Assembly: GCA_037954235.1 (NCBI GenBank) | Contig: JBBMOA010000001.1 | Coordinates: 19,176,643 to 19,240,642, forward strand | DNA length: 64,000 nucleotides | Reading direction: 5' to 3' | Origin: Aulostomus chinensis | Lineage: Eukaryota > Chordata > Actinopteri > Syngnathiformes > Aulostomidae | Shown: positions 42,011 to 55,200 of the stretch, piece by piece | Numbering within the stretch: position 1 is the stretch's first letter | Layout: every line of letters begins with the position of its first letter | The notes under the pieces: model-generated | What the model was told of the DNA's origin: nothing | Database searches by the model: none | Seen by the model: the letters and a program-made list of their open reading frames with translations, nothing else | Program-made: the position numbers and the translations under genes

Positions 42011-43143
42011 AACGCTGCGGTGGACTCCACCGTGTCCAGGCTTTGGGCAGATACGTCTTCATCCTCCACCGCCACCAGCCGCTCCACCCCACCCACCCTG
42101 TGCAGGTCTACATTACCAGGGTCGGATCTGGCAGGGTGGAGGATCTTTGATTCATCTTAGCTTTCCTGCTCCAGCTGTTTGAGAAACATTCAAATGGAGA
42201 TGGTTGTTTGTGTCTTTCAGGCCACGCCAACGCCTCCTTCTGTCCCCACGCTTACGGCTGCCGAAAAGTGCCGGTGTCTGAAAACCAGATCATTCTGGAT
42301 GTGCCGGACCACCAGGTCCTCCTCACCTGCAGGTTCCTGCAGGCAGAGCACTGTGGTGGTAGGTTTCCTGCTCCTCTGCTGGACTGATACCCTCTCCCTT
42401 TCCCCACACGTATCTGCTGTTTCTACTCTGTGCCTCCTTCTCCTCTGTCAGGCCTGGACTTCTTCCTTCTGTCTCTCCAGGATTACGTCCTGGTGGTGCC
42501 TGAGAGCAGCTCCAGCTCCAGCTCCCTGAACCAAGAACCACTGGAGAAATCCGACCACTTCATCAGCAACTGTGGCCTCAACAGCTTTCATGTCAAGTCG
42601 GTGTCTCTCAGCCTGAGTTGGTCCCTGTTCTGTATCCCTGAATGTTCTAGAGGAACTAAACTGGGCCTGACTGGGACGCTTCTGTCTGCTCAGATTTGGG
42701 TTGTGAATGCATTCAGATGTTATTTACAAGCATTGGAACTGAAGACCTGAGCCTCAAGAATATTTAGTTCTTGATTTACTTTCTCTTGCAGGGTTTCATT
42801 TTGTGCTAATTTTCTTTTGAAGATCTTTGTTTTTTGTTGTCCTTCCATTGAGCAAGTTTGGCTAAGAACCTTTTCCCCACTAAACTAATTTTCCTAAAAT
42901 GTCTCGCTAACGTTTCCTTTTTCTCTGTCGTCCCTCCTGTCCTTCGTCTCCATTCTGTCTCAGCTCAGCTGTGTCTCTTGGGCTCTCTTCAACAAGGGCG
43001 CCCTGCCTTGTGCCTGCCATGAGGTTGGAGCTGAGAGTGACACCTGCGAGCCATTTGGTGGTCGGTGCCGCTGCAGGCCCCACGTGATTGGCCGAGACTG
43101 CTCCATGTGGGCCGCGGGTTGCTGGGGATTCCCTACTGCAGAC
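42011..43143 (+). pseudogene. Laminin alpha-5-like exons, truncated and frame-broken
   Basis: Laminin alpha-5 is a secreted basement-membrane chain. Four exon-like pieces follow the order of its mid-region. 42011-42135 has NAAVDSTVSRL, then in other frames GRYVFILHRHQPLHPTHPVQ and GRIWQG. 42221 to about 42354 has HANASFCPHAYGCRKVPVSE and NQIILDVPDHQVLL. 42481-42600 has DYVLVVPESSSSSSSLNQEP and DHFISNCGLNSFH. 42964-43143 is a laminin-EGF module with ALPCACHEVGAESDTCEPFG and HVIGRDCSMWAAGCWGFP. AG acceptors and GT donors remain. The first piece has at least two frame changes, and the EGF module lacks two expected cysteines (CSMW where CSRC is usual; FPTAD where FPNC is usual). Satellite begins about 110 bp after the last donor, so no further exons exist. 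Pseudogene fragment is the best reading. Confidence 0.75.
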
Positions 43144-43253
43144 GTGAGTGTCAGATTGGATGAATGATGAGTAATAAGGGCTTTAAATGATGAGTGAGAG
43201 GACGGACCAAACCAACCTGTCCAACCATCAGAGGAAAGTTTGTTGTTCTAGTT

Positions 43254-46200
43254 TCAACTATCACTACATTACTGTCAGCATCATTTTGAGTTCATTAGCA
43301 ATTCTTACGACATCACTGTTAGCATCATTTTGACATCATTAGCAATTTTTCCTAAATCACTGTAGCATTATTTTGAGGTGATTAGCAACTCTTACTACAT
43401 GACTCTCAGCATCATTTTTAGGTTATTCGCAAGTTTGACTACATTACTGTTAGCATTATTTTGAGGTTCGTAGCAACTCTTACTACATGACTGTCAGCAT
43501 CACTTTGAGGTTATTCGAAACTTTCACTCCATTAATCTTAGCATCATTTTAGTTCATTAGCAATTCTTACTTAATCACTGTCGCATCATTTTGATATCAT
43601 TTGCAATTCTTCTGACATTACTGTCGCATTATTTTGAGGTTCATAGCAACTCTTACTACATGACTGTCAGCATCACTTTGAGGTTGTTCGAAACACTTAC
43701 TACATCACTGTAAGCATCACTGAGTTGATTAGCAACTATCACTACATTACTGTTAGCATCATTTTGAGTTCATCAGCAATTCTTCCAACATCACTATCGC
43801 AATATTTTGAGATCACTAGCAATTCTTACTACATCACTGTAGCATTATTTTGAGGTTCGTAGCAACACTTACTACATGACTGTCAGCATCACATTGAGGT
43901 TGTTCAAAACTTTCACTTCATTACTGTTAGCATCATTTTGAGTTCATTAGCAATTCTTACTCAATCACTGTCGCATCATTTTGAGGTTCGTAGCAACTCT
44001 TACTACATGACTGTCAGCATCAATTTGAGGTTGTTCAAAACACTTACTACATTACTGTAAGCATCACTGAGTTGATTAGCAACTATCACTACGTTACTGT
44101 TAGCATCATTTTGAGTTCAATAGCAATTCTTCCAACATCACTATCGCAATATTTTGAGATCATTAGCAATTCTTACTACATCACTGTAGCATTATTTTGA
44201 GGTTCATAGCAACTCTTACTACATGACTGTCAGCATCACTTTGAGGTTATTCGAAACTTTCACTCCATTAATCTTAGCATCATTTTAGTTCATTAGCAAT
44301 TCTTACTTAATCACTGTCGCATCATTTTGATATCATTTGCAATTCTTCTGACATTACTGTCGCATTATTTTGAGGTTCATAGCAACTCTTACTACATGAC
44401 TGTCAGCATCACTTTGAGGTTGTTCGAAACACTTACTACATCACTGTAAGCATCACTGAGTTGATTAGCAACTATCACTACATTACTGTTAGCATCATTT
44501 TGAGTTCATCAGCAATTCTTCCAACATCACTATCGCAATATTTTGAGGTTCGTAGCAGCTCTTATTACATTACTGTTGCATTATTTAAAGGTTCGTAGCA
44601 ACTCTTACTAAATTACTGTCAGCATCGCTTTGAGTTTATTAGCAACTATCACTACATTACTGTTAGCATCATTTTGAGTTCATTAGCAATTCTTACGACA
44701 TCACTGTAGCATTAAATTGAGGTTCGTAGCAACTCTTACTACATGACTGTCAGCATCACTTTGAGGTTGTTCGAAACACTTATTACATTACTGTAAGCAT
44801 CACTGAGTTTATTAGCAACTATCACTACATTACTGTTAGCATCATCTTGAGTTCATTAGCAATTCATAAGACATCACTGTCAAAATCATTTTTGATTTTA
44901 TTAAAATCTTCCTACATCACTGAAGCATCATTTTTAAGTTCTTAGCAGCTATCACTACGTTACTGTGAGCATCATTTTTAGTTTATTAGCAATTCTTTCA
45001 ACATCACTGTCGCATCATTTTGAGTTCATTAGCAATTCTTCTGACATCACTGTCGCATTATTTTGAGGTTCATAGCAACTCTTACTACATGACTGTCAGC
45101 ATCACTTTGAGGTTCTTCGAAACACTTACTACATTACTGTAAGCATCACTGAGTTGATTAGCAATTATCACTACATTACTGTAAGCATCACTGAGTTTCT
45201 TAGCAACTATCACTACATTACTGTTAGCATCATCTTGAGTTCATTAGCAATTCTTCCGACATCACTGTCGCAATATTTTGAGGTTCGTAGAAACTTTGAC
45301 TACATTACTGTAGCATTATTTTGAGGTTCGTAGCAACTCTTACTACATGACCATCAGCATCATTTTGAGGTTATTCGAAACTTTCACTCCATTACTTTTA
45401 GCATCATTTTGAGTTCATTAGCAATTCTTCCAACATCACTATCGCAATATTTTGAGGTTCGGAGTAAATCTTATTACATTACTGTTGCATTATTTAATGG
45501 TTCGTAGCAACTGTTACTACATTACTGTCAGCATCACTTTGAGTTTATTAGCAACTATCACTACATTACTGTTAGCATCATTTTGAGTTCATTAGCAATT
45601 CATAAGACATCACTGTCAAAATCATTTTTGATTTTATTAAAATCTTCCTACATCACTGTAGCATCATTTTTAAGTTCTTAGCAGATATCACTACGTTACT
45701 GTGAGCATCATTTTTAGTTTATTAGCAATTCTTTCAACATCACTGTCAACATCATTTTGAGTTCATTAGCAATTCTTCTGACATCACTGTCGCATCATTT
45801 TTAAGTTCTTAGTAACTATCACTACGTTACTGTCAGCATTACTTTGAGGTTATTCAAAACTTTCACTCCATGACTCTTAGCATCATTTTGAGTTCATTAG
45901 CAATTCTTACTAAATGACTGTCGCATCATTTTGAGATCATTAGCAATTCTTCCGACATCCCTTTCGCATCATTTTGAGGTTCGTAGCAACTCTTACTACA
46001 TGACTGTCAGCATCACTTTGAGTTTATTAGCAACTATCACGACATTACTGTTAGCATCATTTTGAGTTTATTAGTAATTCTTACGACATCACTGTAGCAT
46101 TAAATTGAGTTCATTAGCAACTCTGACTACATGACTGTCAGCATCACTTTGAAGTTCTTCGAAACACTTACTACATGACTGTCAGCATCACTTTGAGGTT

Positions 46201-49200
46201 GTTCGAAACTCCTACTACATTATTGTAAGCATCACTGAGTTCATTAGCAACTATCACTACATTATTGTTAGCATCATCTTGTGTTCATTAGCAATTCTTA
46301 CGACATCACTGTCGCATTATTTTGAGGTTTGAAGCAACTCTTACTACTGTACTTTTTGCATCATTTTGAGGTTAGAAGCAACTCTTAATACATGACTGTC
46401 AGCATCACTTTGAGGTTGTTCGAAACACTTCCTACATAACTGTCAGCATCACTGAGTTTATTAGCAACTATCACTACATTACTGTTAGCATCATTTTGAG
46501 TTCATTAGAAATTCTTCCGACATCACTGTCGCAATATTTTGAGGTTCGTAGCAACTTTTACTACATTACTGTAGCATTATTTTGAGGTTTGAAGCAACTC
46601 TTACTACATGACCGTTAGCATCACTTTGAGGTAATTCGAAACTTTCACTCCATTACTATTAGCATCATTTTGAGTTCATTAGCATTTCTTACTACATCAC
46701 TGCGCATCATTTTGAGATCATTAGCAATTCTTCCGACATCACTGTCGCATTATTTTTAGGTTCGTAGCAACTCTTAGTACATGACTGTCAGCATCACTTT
46801 GAGGTTATTCGAAACGTTCACTCCATTACTGTTAGCATCATTTTGAGTTCATTAGCAATTCTTACTAAATCACTGTCGCATCATTTTGAGATCTTTTGCA
46901 ATTCTTCTGACATCACTGTCGCATTATTTTGAGGTTCGTAGCAACTCTTACTACATGACTGTCAGCATCACTTTGAGGTTATTCGAAACACTGACTACAT
47001 TACTGTAAGCCTCACTGAGTTGATAAGCAACTATCAATACATTACTGTTAGCATCATTTTAAGTTCATTAGCAATTCTTCCGACATCACTGTCGCAATAT
47101 TTTGAGGTTCGTAGCATCTTTTACTACATTACTGTCGCATTATTTTGAGGTTCGTAGCAACTCTTAATACATGACTGTCAGCATCACTTTGAGGTTATTC
47201 GAAACACTTACTACATTACTGTAAGCATCACTGAGTTGATTAGCAACTATCACTACATTACTGTTAGCATCATTTTGAGTTCATTATGAATTCTTCCGAC
47301 ATCACTGTCGCAATATTTTGAGGTTCGTAGCAACTTTTACTACATTACTGTCACATTATTTTGAGGTTCGTAGCAACTCTTAGTACATGACTGTCAGCAT
47401 CATTTTGAGGTTATTCAAAGTTTCACTCCATTATTGTTAGCATCATTTTGAGTTCATTAGCAATTCTTACTACATCACTGTCGCATCATTTTGAGATCAT
47501 TAGCAATTCTTCCGACATCACTGTCGCAATATTTTGAGGTTCGTAGCAACTCTGACTACATTATTTTTGCATTATTTTAAGGTTCGTAGCAACTCTTAGT
47601 ACATGACTTTCAGCATCACGTTGAGGTTGTTCAAAGTTTCACTCCATTAGTGTTAGCATCATTTTGAGTTCATTAGCAATTCTTCCGACATCACTGTCGC
47701 AATATTTTGAGGTTCGTAGCAACTCTTACTACATTATTGTTGCATTTTTTTAAGGTTTGTAGCAACTCTTACTACATTACTGTCAGCATCACTTTGAGTT
47801 TATTAGCAACTATCACTACATTACTGTGAGCATCATTTTGAGTTTATGAGCAATTCTCACGACATCACTGTAGCATTAAATTGAGTTCATTAGCAACTCT
47901 TCCTAAATGACTGTCAGCATCACTTTGAGGTTGTTCGAAACTCTTACTACATTACTGTAAGCATCACTGAGTTTCTTAGCAACTATCACTACATTACTGT
48001 TAGCATCACTTTGAGTTCATTAGCAATTCTTCCGACATCACTGTCGCAATATTTTGAGGTTCGTAGCAACTCTTACTACATTATTGTTGCATTATTTTAA
48101 GGTTTGTAGCAACTCTTACTACATTACTGTCAGCATCACTGAGTTGATTAGCAACTATCACTACGTTACAGTTAGCATCATTTTGAGTTCAATAGCAATT
48201 CTTACTACATCACTGTAGCATTATTTTGAGATCATTAGCAATTCTTACTACATCACTGTAGCATTATTTTGAGGTTCGTAGCAACTCTTACTACATGACT
48301 GTCAGCATCACTTTGAGGTTATTCGAAACTTTCACTCCATTAATCTTAGCATCATTTTGAGTTCATTAGCAATTCTTACGAAATCACTGTCGCATCATTT
48401 TGAGATCATTAGCAATTCTTCCGACATCACTGTCGCAATATTTTGAGGTTCGTAGCAACTCTTACTACATTATTGTTGCATTATTTAAAGGTTCGTAGCA
48501 ACTCTTACTACATTACTGTCAGCATCACTTTGAGTTTATTAGCAACTATCACGACATTACTGTTAGCATCATTTTGAGTTCATTAGCAATTCTTACGACA
48601 TCACTGTCGCATTATTTTGAGTTCATGAGCAACTCTTACTACATGACTGTCAGCATCACTTTGAAGTTGTTCGAAACACTTACTACATGACTGTCAGCAT
48701 CACTTTGCGGTTGTTCGAAACTCCTACTACATTACTGTAAGCATCACTGAGTTCATTAGCAACCATCACTACATTATTGTTCGCATCATCTTGTGTTCAT
48801 TAGAAATTCTTACGACATCACTGTCGCATTATTTTGAGGTTCGAAGGACTCTTACTACTTTACTGTTTGCATCATTTTGAGGTTAGAAGCAACTCTTACT
48901 ACATTACTGTCAGCATCAATGAGTTTATTAGCAACTATCACTACATTACTGTTAGCATCATTTTGAGTTCATTAGAAATTCTTCCGACATCACTGTCGCA
49001 ATATTTTGAGGTTCGTAGCAACTTTTACTACATTACTGTCGCATTATTTTGAGGTTTGTAGCAACTCTTACTACATGACCGTTAGCATCACTTTGAGGTT
49101 ATTCGAAACGTTCACTCCATTACTGTTAGCATCATTTTGAGTTCATTAGCAATTCTTACTAAATCACTGTCGCATCATTTTGAGATCTTTTGCAATTCTT

Positions 49201-52200
49201 CTGACATCACTGTCGCATTATTTTGAGGTTCGTAGCAACTCTTACTACATGACTGTCAGCATCACTTTGAGGTTATTCGAAACACTGACTACATTACTTT
49301 AAGCCTCACTGAGTTGATAAGCAACTATCACTACATTACTGTTAGCATCATTTTAAGTTCATTAGCAATTCTTCCGACATCACTGTCGCAATATTTTGAG
49401 GTTCGTAGCATCTTTTACTACATTACTGTCGCATTATTTTGAGGTTCGTAGCAACTCTTTGTACATGACTGTCAGCATCACTTTGAGGTTATTCGAAACA
49501 CTTACTACATTACTGTAAGCATCACTGAGTTGATTAGCAACTATCACTACATTACTGTTAGCATCATTTTGAGTTCATTATGAATTCTTCCGACATCACT
49601 GTCGCAATATTTTGAGGTTCGTAGCAACTTTTACTACATTACTGTCACATTATTTTGAGGTTCGTAGCAACTCTTAGTACATGACTGTCAGCATCACTTT
49701 GAGGTTATTCAAAGTTTCACTCCATTATTGTTAGCATCATTTTGAGTTCATTAGCAATTCTTACTACATCACTGTCGCATCATTTTGAGATCATTCGCAA
49801 TTCTTCCGACATCACTGTCGCAATATTTTGAGGTTCGTAGCAACTCTTACTACATTATTGTTGCATTATTTTAAGGTTCGTAGCAACTCTTAGTACATGA
49901 CTGTCAGCATCACTTTGAGGTTATTCAAAGTTTCACTCCATTACTGTTAGCATCATTTTGAGTTCATTAGCAATTCTTCCGACATCACTGTCGCAATATT
50001 TTGAGGTTCGTAGCAACTCTTACTACATTATTGTTGCATTATTTTAAGGTTTGTAGCAACTCTTACTACATTACTGTCAGCATCACTTTGAGTTTATTAG
50101 CAACTATCACTACATTACTGTTAGCATCATTTTGCGTTGTTGAACAATTCTCACAACATCACTGTTGCATTAAATTGAGTTCATTAGCAACTCTTACTAA
50201 ATGACTGTCAGCATCACTTTGAGGTTATTCAAAGTTTCACTCCATTACTTTTAGCATCATTTTGAGTTCATTAGCAATTCTTACTACATCACTGTCGCAT
50301 CACTTTGAGGTTGTTTGAAACTCTTACTACATGACTGTCAGCATCACTTTGAGGTTGTTGGAAACACTTACTACATTAATTTAAGCATCACTGAGTTAAT
50401 AGCAACTATCACGACATTACTTTTAGCATCATTTTGAGTTCATTAGCAATTCTTACGACATCACTGTCCCATCATTTTGAGTTCATTAGCTATTCTTACT
50501 ACATCACTGTCGCATCATTTTGAGTTCATTAGCAATTCTTACTACATCACTGTCGCATCATTTTCAGATCATTAGCAATTCTTCTGACATCACTGTCGCA
50601 ATATTTTGAGGTTCGAAGCAACTCTTACTACATTATTGTTGCATTATTTTAAGGTTCGTAGCAACTCTTACTACATGACTATCAGCATCACTTTGAGTTT
50701 ATTAGCAACTATCACTACATTACTGTTAGCATCATTTTGAGTTTATGAGCAATTCTCACGACATCACTGTAGCATTAAATTGAGTTCATTCGCAACTCTT
50801 ACTAAATGACTGTCAGCATCACTTTGAGGTTGTTCGAAACTCTTACTACATTACTATAAGCATCACTGAGTTTCTTAGCAACTATCACTACATTACTGTT
50901 AGCATCATCTTGAGTTCATTAGCAATTCTTCCGACATCACTGTCGCAATATTTTGAGGTTCGTAGCAACTCTTACTACATTATTGTTGCATTATTTTAAG
51001 GTTTGTAGCAACTCTTACTACATTACTGTCAGCATCACTTTGAGTTTATTAGCAACCATCACTAAATTACTATTAGCATCATTTTGCGTTGTTTAGCAAT
51101 TCTCACAACATCACTGTAGCATTAAATTGAGTTCATTAGCAACTCTTACTAAATGACTGTCAGCATCACTTTGAGGTTATTCAAAGTTTCACTCCATTAC
51201 TTTTAGCATCATTTTGAGTTCATTAGCAATTCTTACTACATCACTGTCGCATCACTTTGAGGTTGTTTGAAACTCTTACTACATGACTGTCAGCATCACT
51301 TTGAGGTTTTTGGAAACACTTACTACATTAATTTAAGCATCACTGAGTTAATAGCAACTATCACTACATTACTTTTAGCATCATTTTGAGTTCATTAGCA
51401 ATTCTTACGACATCACTGTCGCATCATTTTGAGATCATTAGCAATTCTTCCGACATCACTGTCGCAATATTTTGAGGTTCGTAGCAACTCTTACTACATT
51501 ATTGTTGCATTATTTTAAGGTTCGTAGCAACTCTTAGTTCATGACTGTCAGCATCACTTTGAGGTTGTTCAAAACACTTACAACATGACTGTCAGCATCA
51601 CTTTGAGGTTGTTCAAAACACTTACTACATGACTGTCAGCATCACTGAGTTGATTAGCAACTATCACTACGTTACTCTTAGCATCATTTTGAGTTCAATA
51701 GCAATTCTTCCGACATCACTGTCGCAATATTTTGAGGTTCGTAGCAACTCTTACTACATTATTGTTGCATTATTTTAAAGTTCGTAGCAACTCTTAATAC
51801 ATTACTGTCGCATCACTTTGAGTTTATTAGCAACAATCACTACATTAGTGTTGGCATCATTTTGAGTTTTTGCGCAATTCTCACGAAATCACTGTAGCAT
51901 TAAATTGAGTTCATTAGCAACTCTTACTACATGACTGTCAGCATCACTTTGAGGTTGTTCGAAACTCTTACTACATTACTGTAAGCATCACTGAGTTTCT
52001 TAGCAACTATCACTACATTACTGTGAGCATCATCTTGAGTTCATTAGCAATTCTTCCGACATTACTGTCGCAATATTTTGAGGTTCGTAGCGACTTTTAC
52101 TACATTACTGTCGCATTATTTTGAGGTTTGTAGCAAAACTTACTACATGACTGTCAGCATCACTTTGAGGTTATTCGAAAGTTTCACTCCATTACGTTTA

Positions 52201-55200
52201 GCATCATCTTGAGTTCATTAGCAATTCTTCCGACATCACTGTTGCATTATTTTGAGGTTCGTAGCAACTCTTAGTACATGACTGCCAGCATCACTTTGAG
52301 GTTATTCGAAACTTTCACTCCATTACTTTTAGCATCATTTTCAGTTCATTAGCAATTCTTACTACATCACTTTAGCATTATTTTGAGATCATTAGCAATT
52401 CTTACTACATCACTGTAGCATTATTTTGAGGTTCGTAGCAACTCTTACTACATGACTGTCAGCATCACTTTGAGGTTATTCGAAACTTTCACTCCATTAC
52501 TTTTAGCATCATTTTCAGTTCATTAGCAATTCTTACTACATCACTTTAGCATTATTTTGAGATCATTAGCAATTCTTACTACATCACTGTCGCAATATTT
52601 TGAGGTTCGTAGCAACTCTTACTACATTATTGTTGCATTATTTAAAGGTTCGTAGCAACTCTTACTACATTACTGTCAGCATCACTTTGAGTTTATTAGC
52701 AACTATCACGACATTACTGTTAGCATCATTTTGAGTTTATTAGCAATTCTTACGACATCACTGTCGCATTATTTTGAGGTTCGAAGAAACTCTTACTACT
52801 TTACTGTTTGCATCATTTTGAGGTTAGAAGCAACTCTTACTACATTACTGTCAGCATCACTGAGTTTATTAGCAACTATCACTACATTACTGTTAGCATC
52901 ATTTTGAGTTCATTAGAAATTCTTCAGACATCACTGTCGCAATATTTTGAGGTTCGTAGCAACTTTTACTACATTACTGTAGCATTATTTTGAGGTTTGT
53001 AGCAACTCTTACTACATGACCGTTAGCATCACTTTGAGGTTGTAAGAAACACTACATTACTGTAAGCATCACTTGAGTTTTTAGCAACTATCACTACATT
53101 ACTGTTAGCATCATTTTGAGTTCATTAGCAATTCTTCCGACATCACTGTCGCAATATTTTGAGATTCGGAGCAACTTTTACTACATTACTGTAGCATTAT
53201 TTTGAGGTTCGTAGCAACTCTTACTACAGGACCGTTAGCATCACTTTGAGGTAATTCGAAACTTTCACTCCATTACTGTTAGCTTCATTTTGAGTTCATT
53301 AGCCATTCTTACTACATCACTGCGCATCATTTTGAGATCATTAGCAATTCTTCTGACATCACTGTCGCATTATTTTGAGGTTCGTAGCAACTCTTAGTAC
53401 ATGACTGTCAGCATCACTTTGAGGTTATTCGAAACGTTCACTCCATTACTGTTAGCATCATTTTGAGTTCATTAGCAATTCTTACTAAATCACTGTCGTA
53501 TCATTTTGAGATCTTTTGCAATTGTTCTGACATCATTGTCGCATTATTTTGAGGTTCGTAGCAACTCTTACTACATGACTGTCAGCATCACTTTGAGGTT
53601 ATTCGAAACACTTACTACATTACTGTAAGCCTCACTGAGTTGATAAGCAACCATCACTACATTACTATTAGCATCATTTTAAGTTCATTAGCAATTCTTC
53701 CGAAATCACTGTCGCAATATTTTGAGGTTCGTAGCATCTTTTACTACATTACTGTCGCATTATTTTGAGGTTCGTAGCAACTCTTTGTACATGACTGTCA
53801 GCATCACTTTGAGGTTATTCGAAACACTTACTACATTACTGTCAGCATCACTGAGTTGATTAGCAGCTATCACTATATTACTGTTTGCATCATTTTGAGT
53901 TCATTAGGAATTCTTCCGACATCACTGTCGCAATATTTTGAGGTTCGTAGCAACTTTTATTACATTACTGTCACATTGTTTTGAGGTTCGTAGCAACTCT
54001 TAGTACATGACTGTCAGCATCACTTTGAGGTTATTCAAAGTTTCACTCCATTACTGTTAGCATCATTTTGAGTTCATTAGCAATTCATAAGACATCACTG
54101 TCAAAATCATTTTTGATTTTATTAAAATCTTCCTACATCACTGTAGCATCATTTTTAAGTTCCTAGCAGCTATCACTACGTTCCTGTGAGCATCATTTTT
54201 AGTTTATTAGCAATTCTTTCAACATCACTGTCAGCATCATTTTGAGTTCATTAGCAATTCTTCTGACATCACTGTTGCATTATTTTGAGGTTCGTAGCAA
54301 CTCTTAATACATGACTCTCAGCATCACTTTAAGGTTGTTCAAAACACTTACTACATGACTGTCAGCATCACTTTGAGGTTGTTCGAAACACTTACTACAT
54401 TACTGTAAGCATCACTGAGTTGATTAGCAACTATCACTACGTTACTGTTAGCATCATTTTGAGTTCAATAGCAATTCATACTACATCACTGTAGCATTAT
54501 TTTGAGATCATAAGCAATTCTTACTACATCACTGGAGCATTATTTCGAGGTTCGTAGCAACTCTTACGACATGACTGTCAGCATCACTTTGAGGTTATTC
54601 GAAACTTTCACTCCATTAATCTTAGCATCATTTTGAGTTCATTAGCAATTCTTACGAAATCACTGTCGCATCATTTTGATATCATTAGCAATTCTTCTGA
54701 CATCACTGTCGCATTATTTTGAGGTTCGTAGCAACTCTTACTACATGACTGTCAGCATCACTTTGAGGTTTTTCGAAACACTTACTACATTACTGGAAGC
54801 ATCACTGAGTTGATTAGCAACTATCACTACATTACTGTTACTATCATTTTGATATCATTAGCAATTCTTCTGACATCACTGTCGCAATATTTTGAGGTTC
54901 GTAGCAACTTTTACTACATCACTGTCGCATTATTTTGAGGTTCGTAGCAACTCTTACTACATGACCGTCAGCATTACTTTGAGGTTATTCAAAACTTTCA
55001 CTCCATGACTCTTAGCATCATTTTGAGTTCATTAGCAATTCTTACTAAATGACTGTCGCATCATTTTGAGATCATTAGCAATTCTTTCGACATCCCTTTC
55101 GCATTATTTTGTGGTTCGTAGCAACTCTTACTACATGACTGTCAGCATCACTTTGAGGTTGTTCGAAACACTTACTACATCACTGTCGCATCATTTTGAG

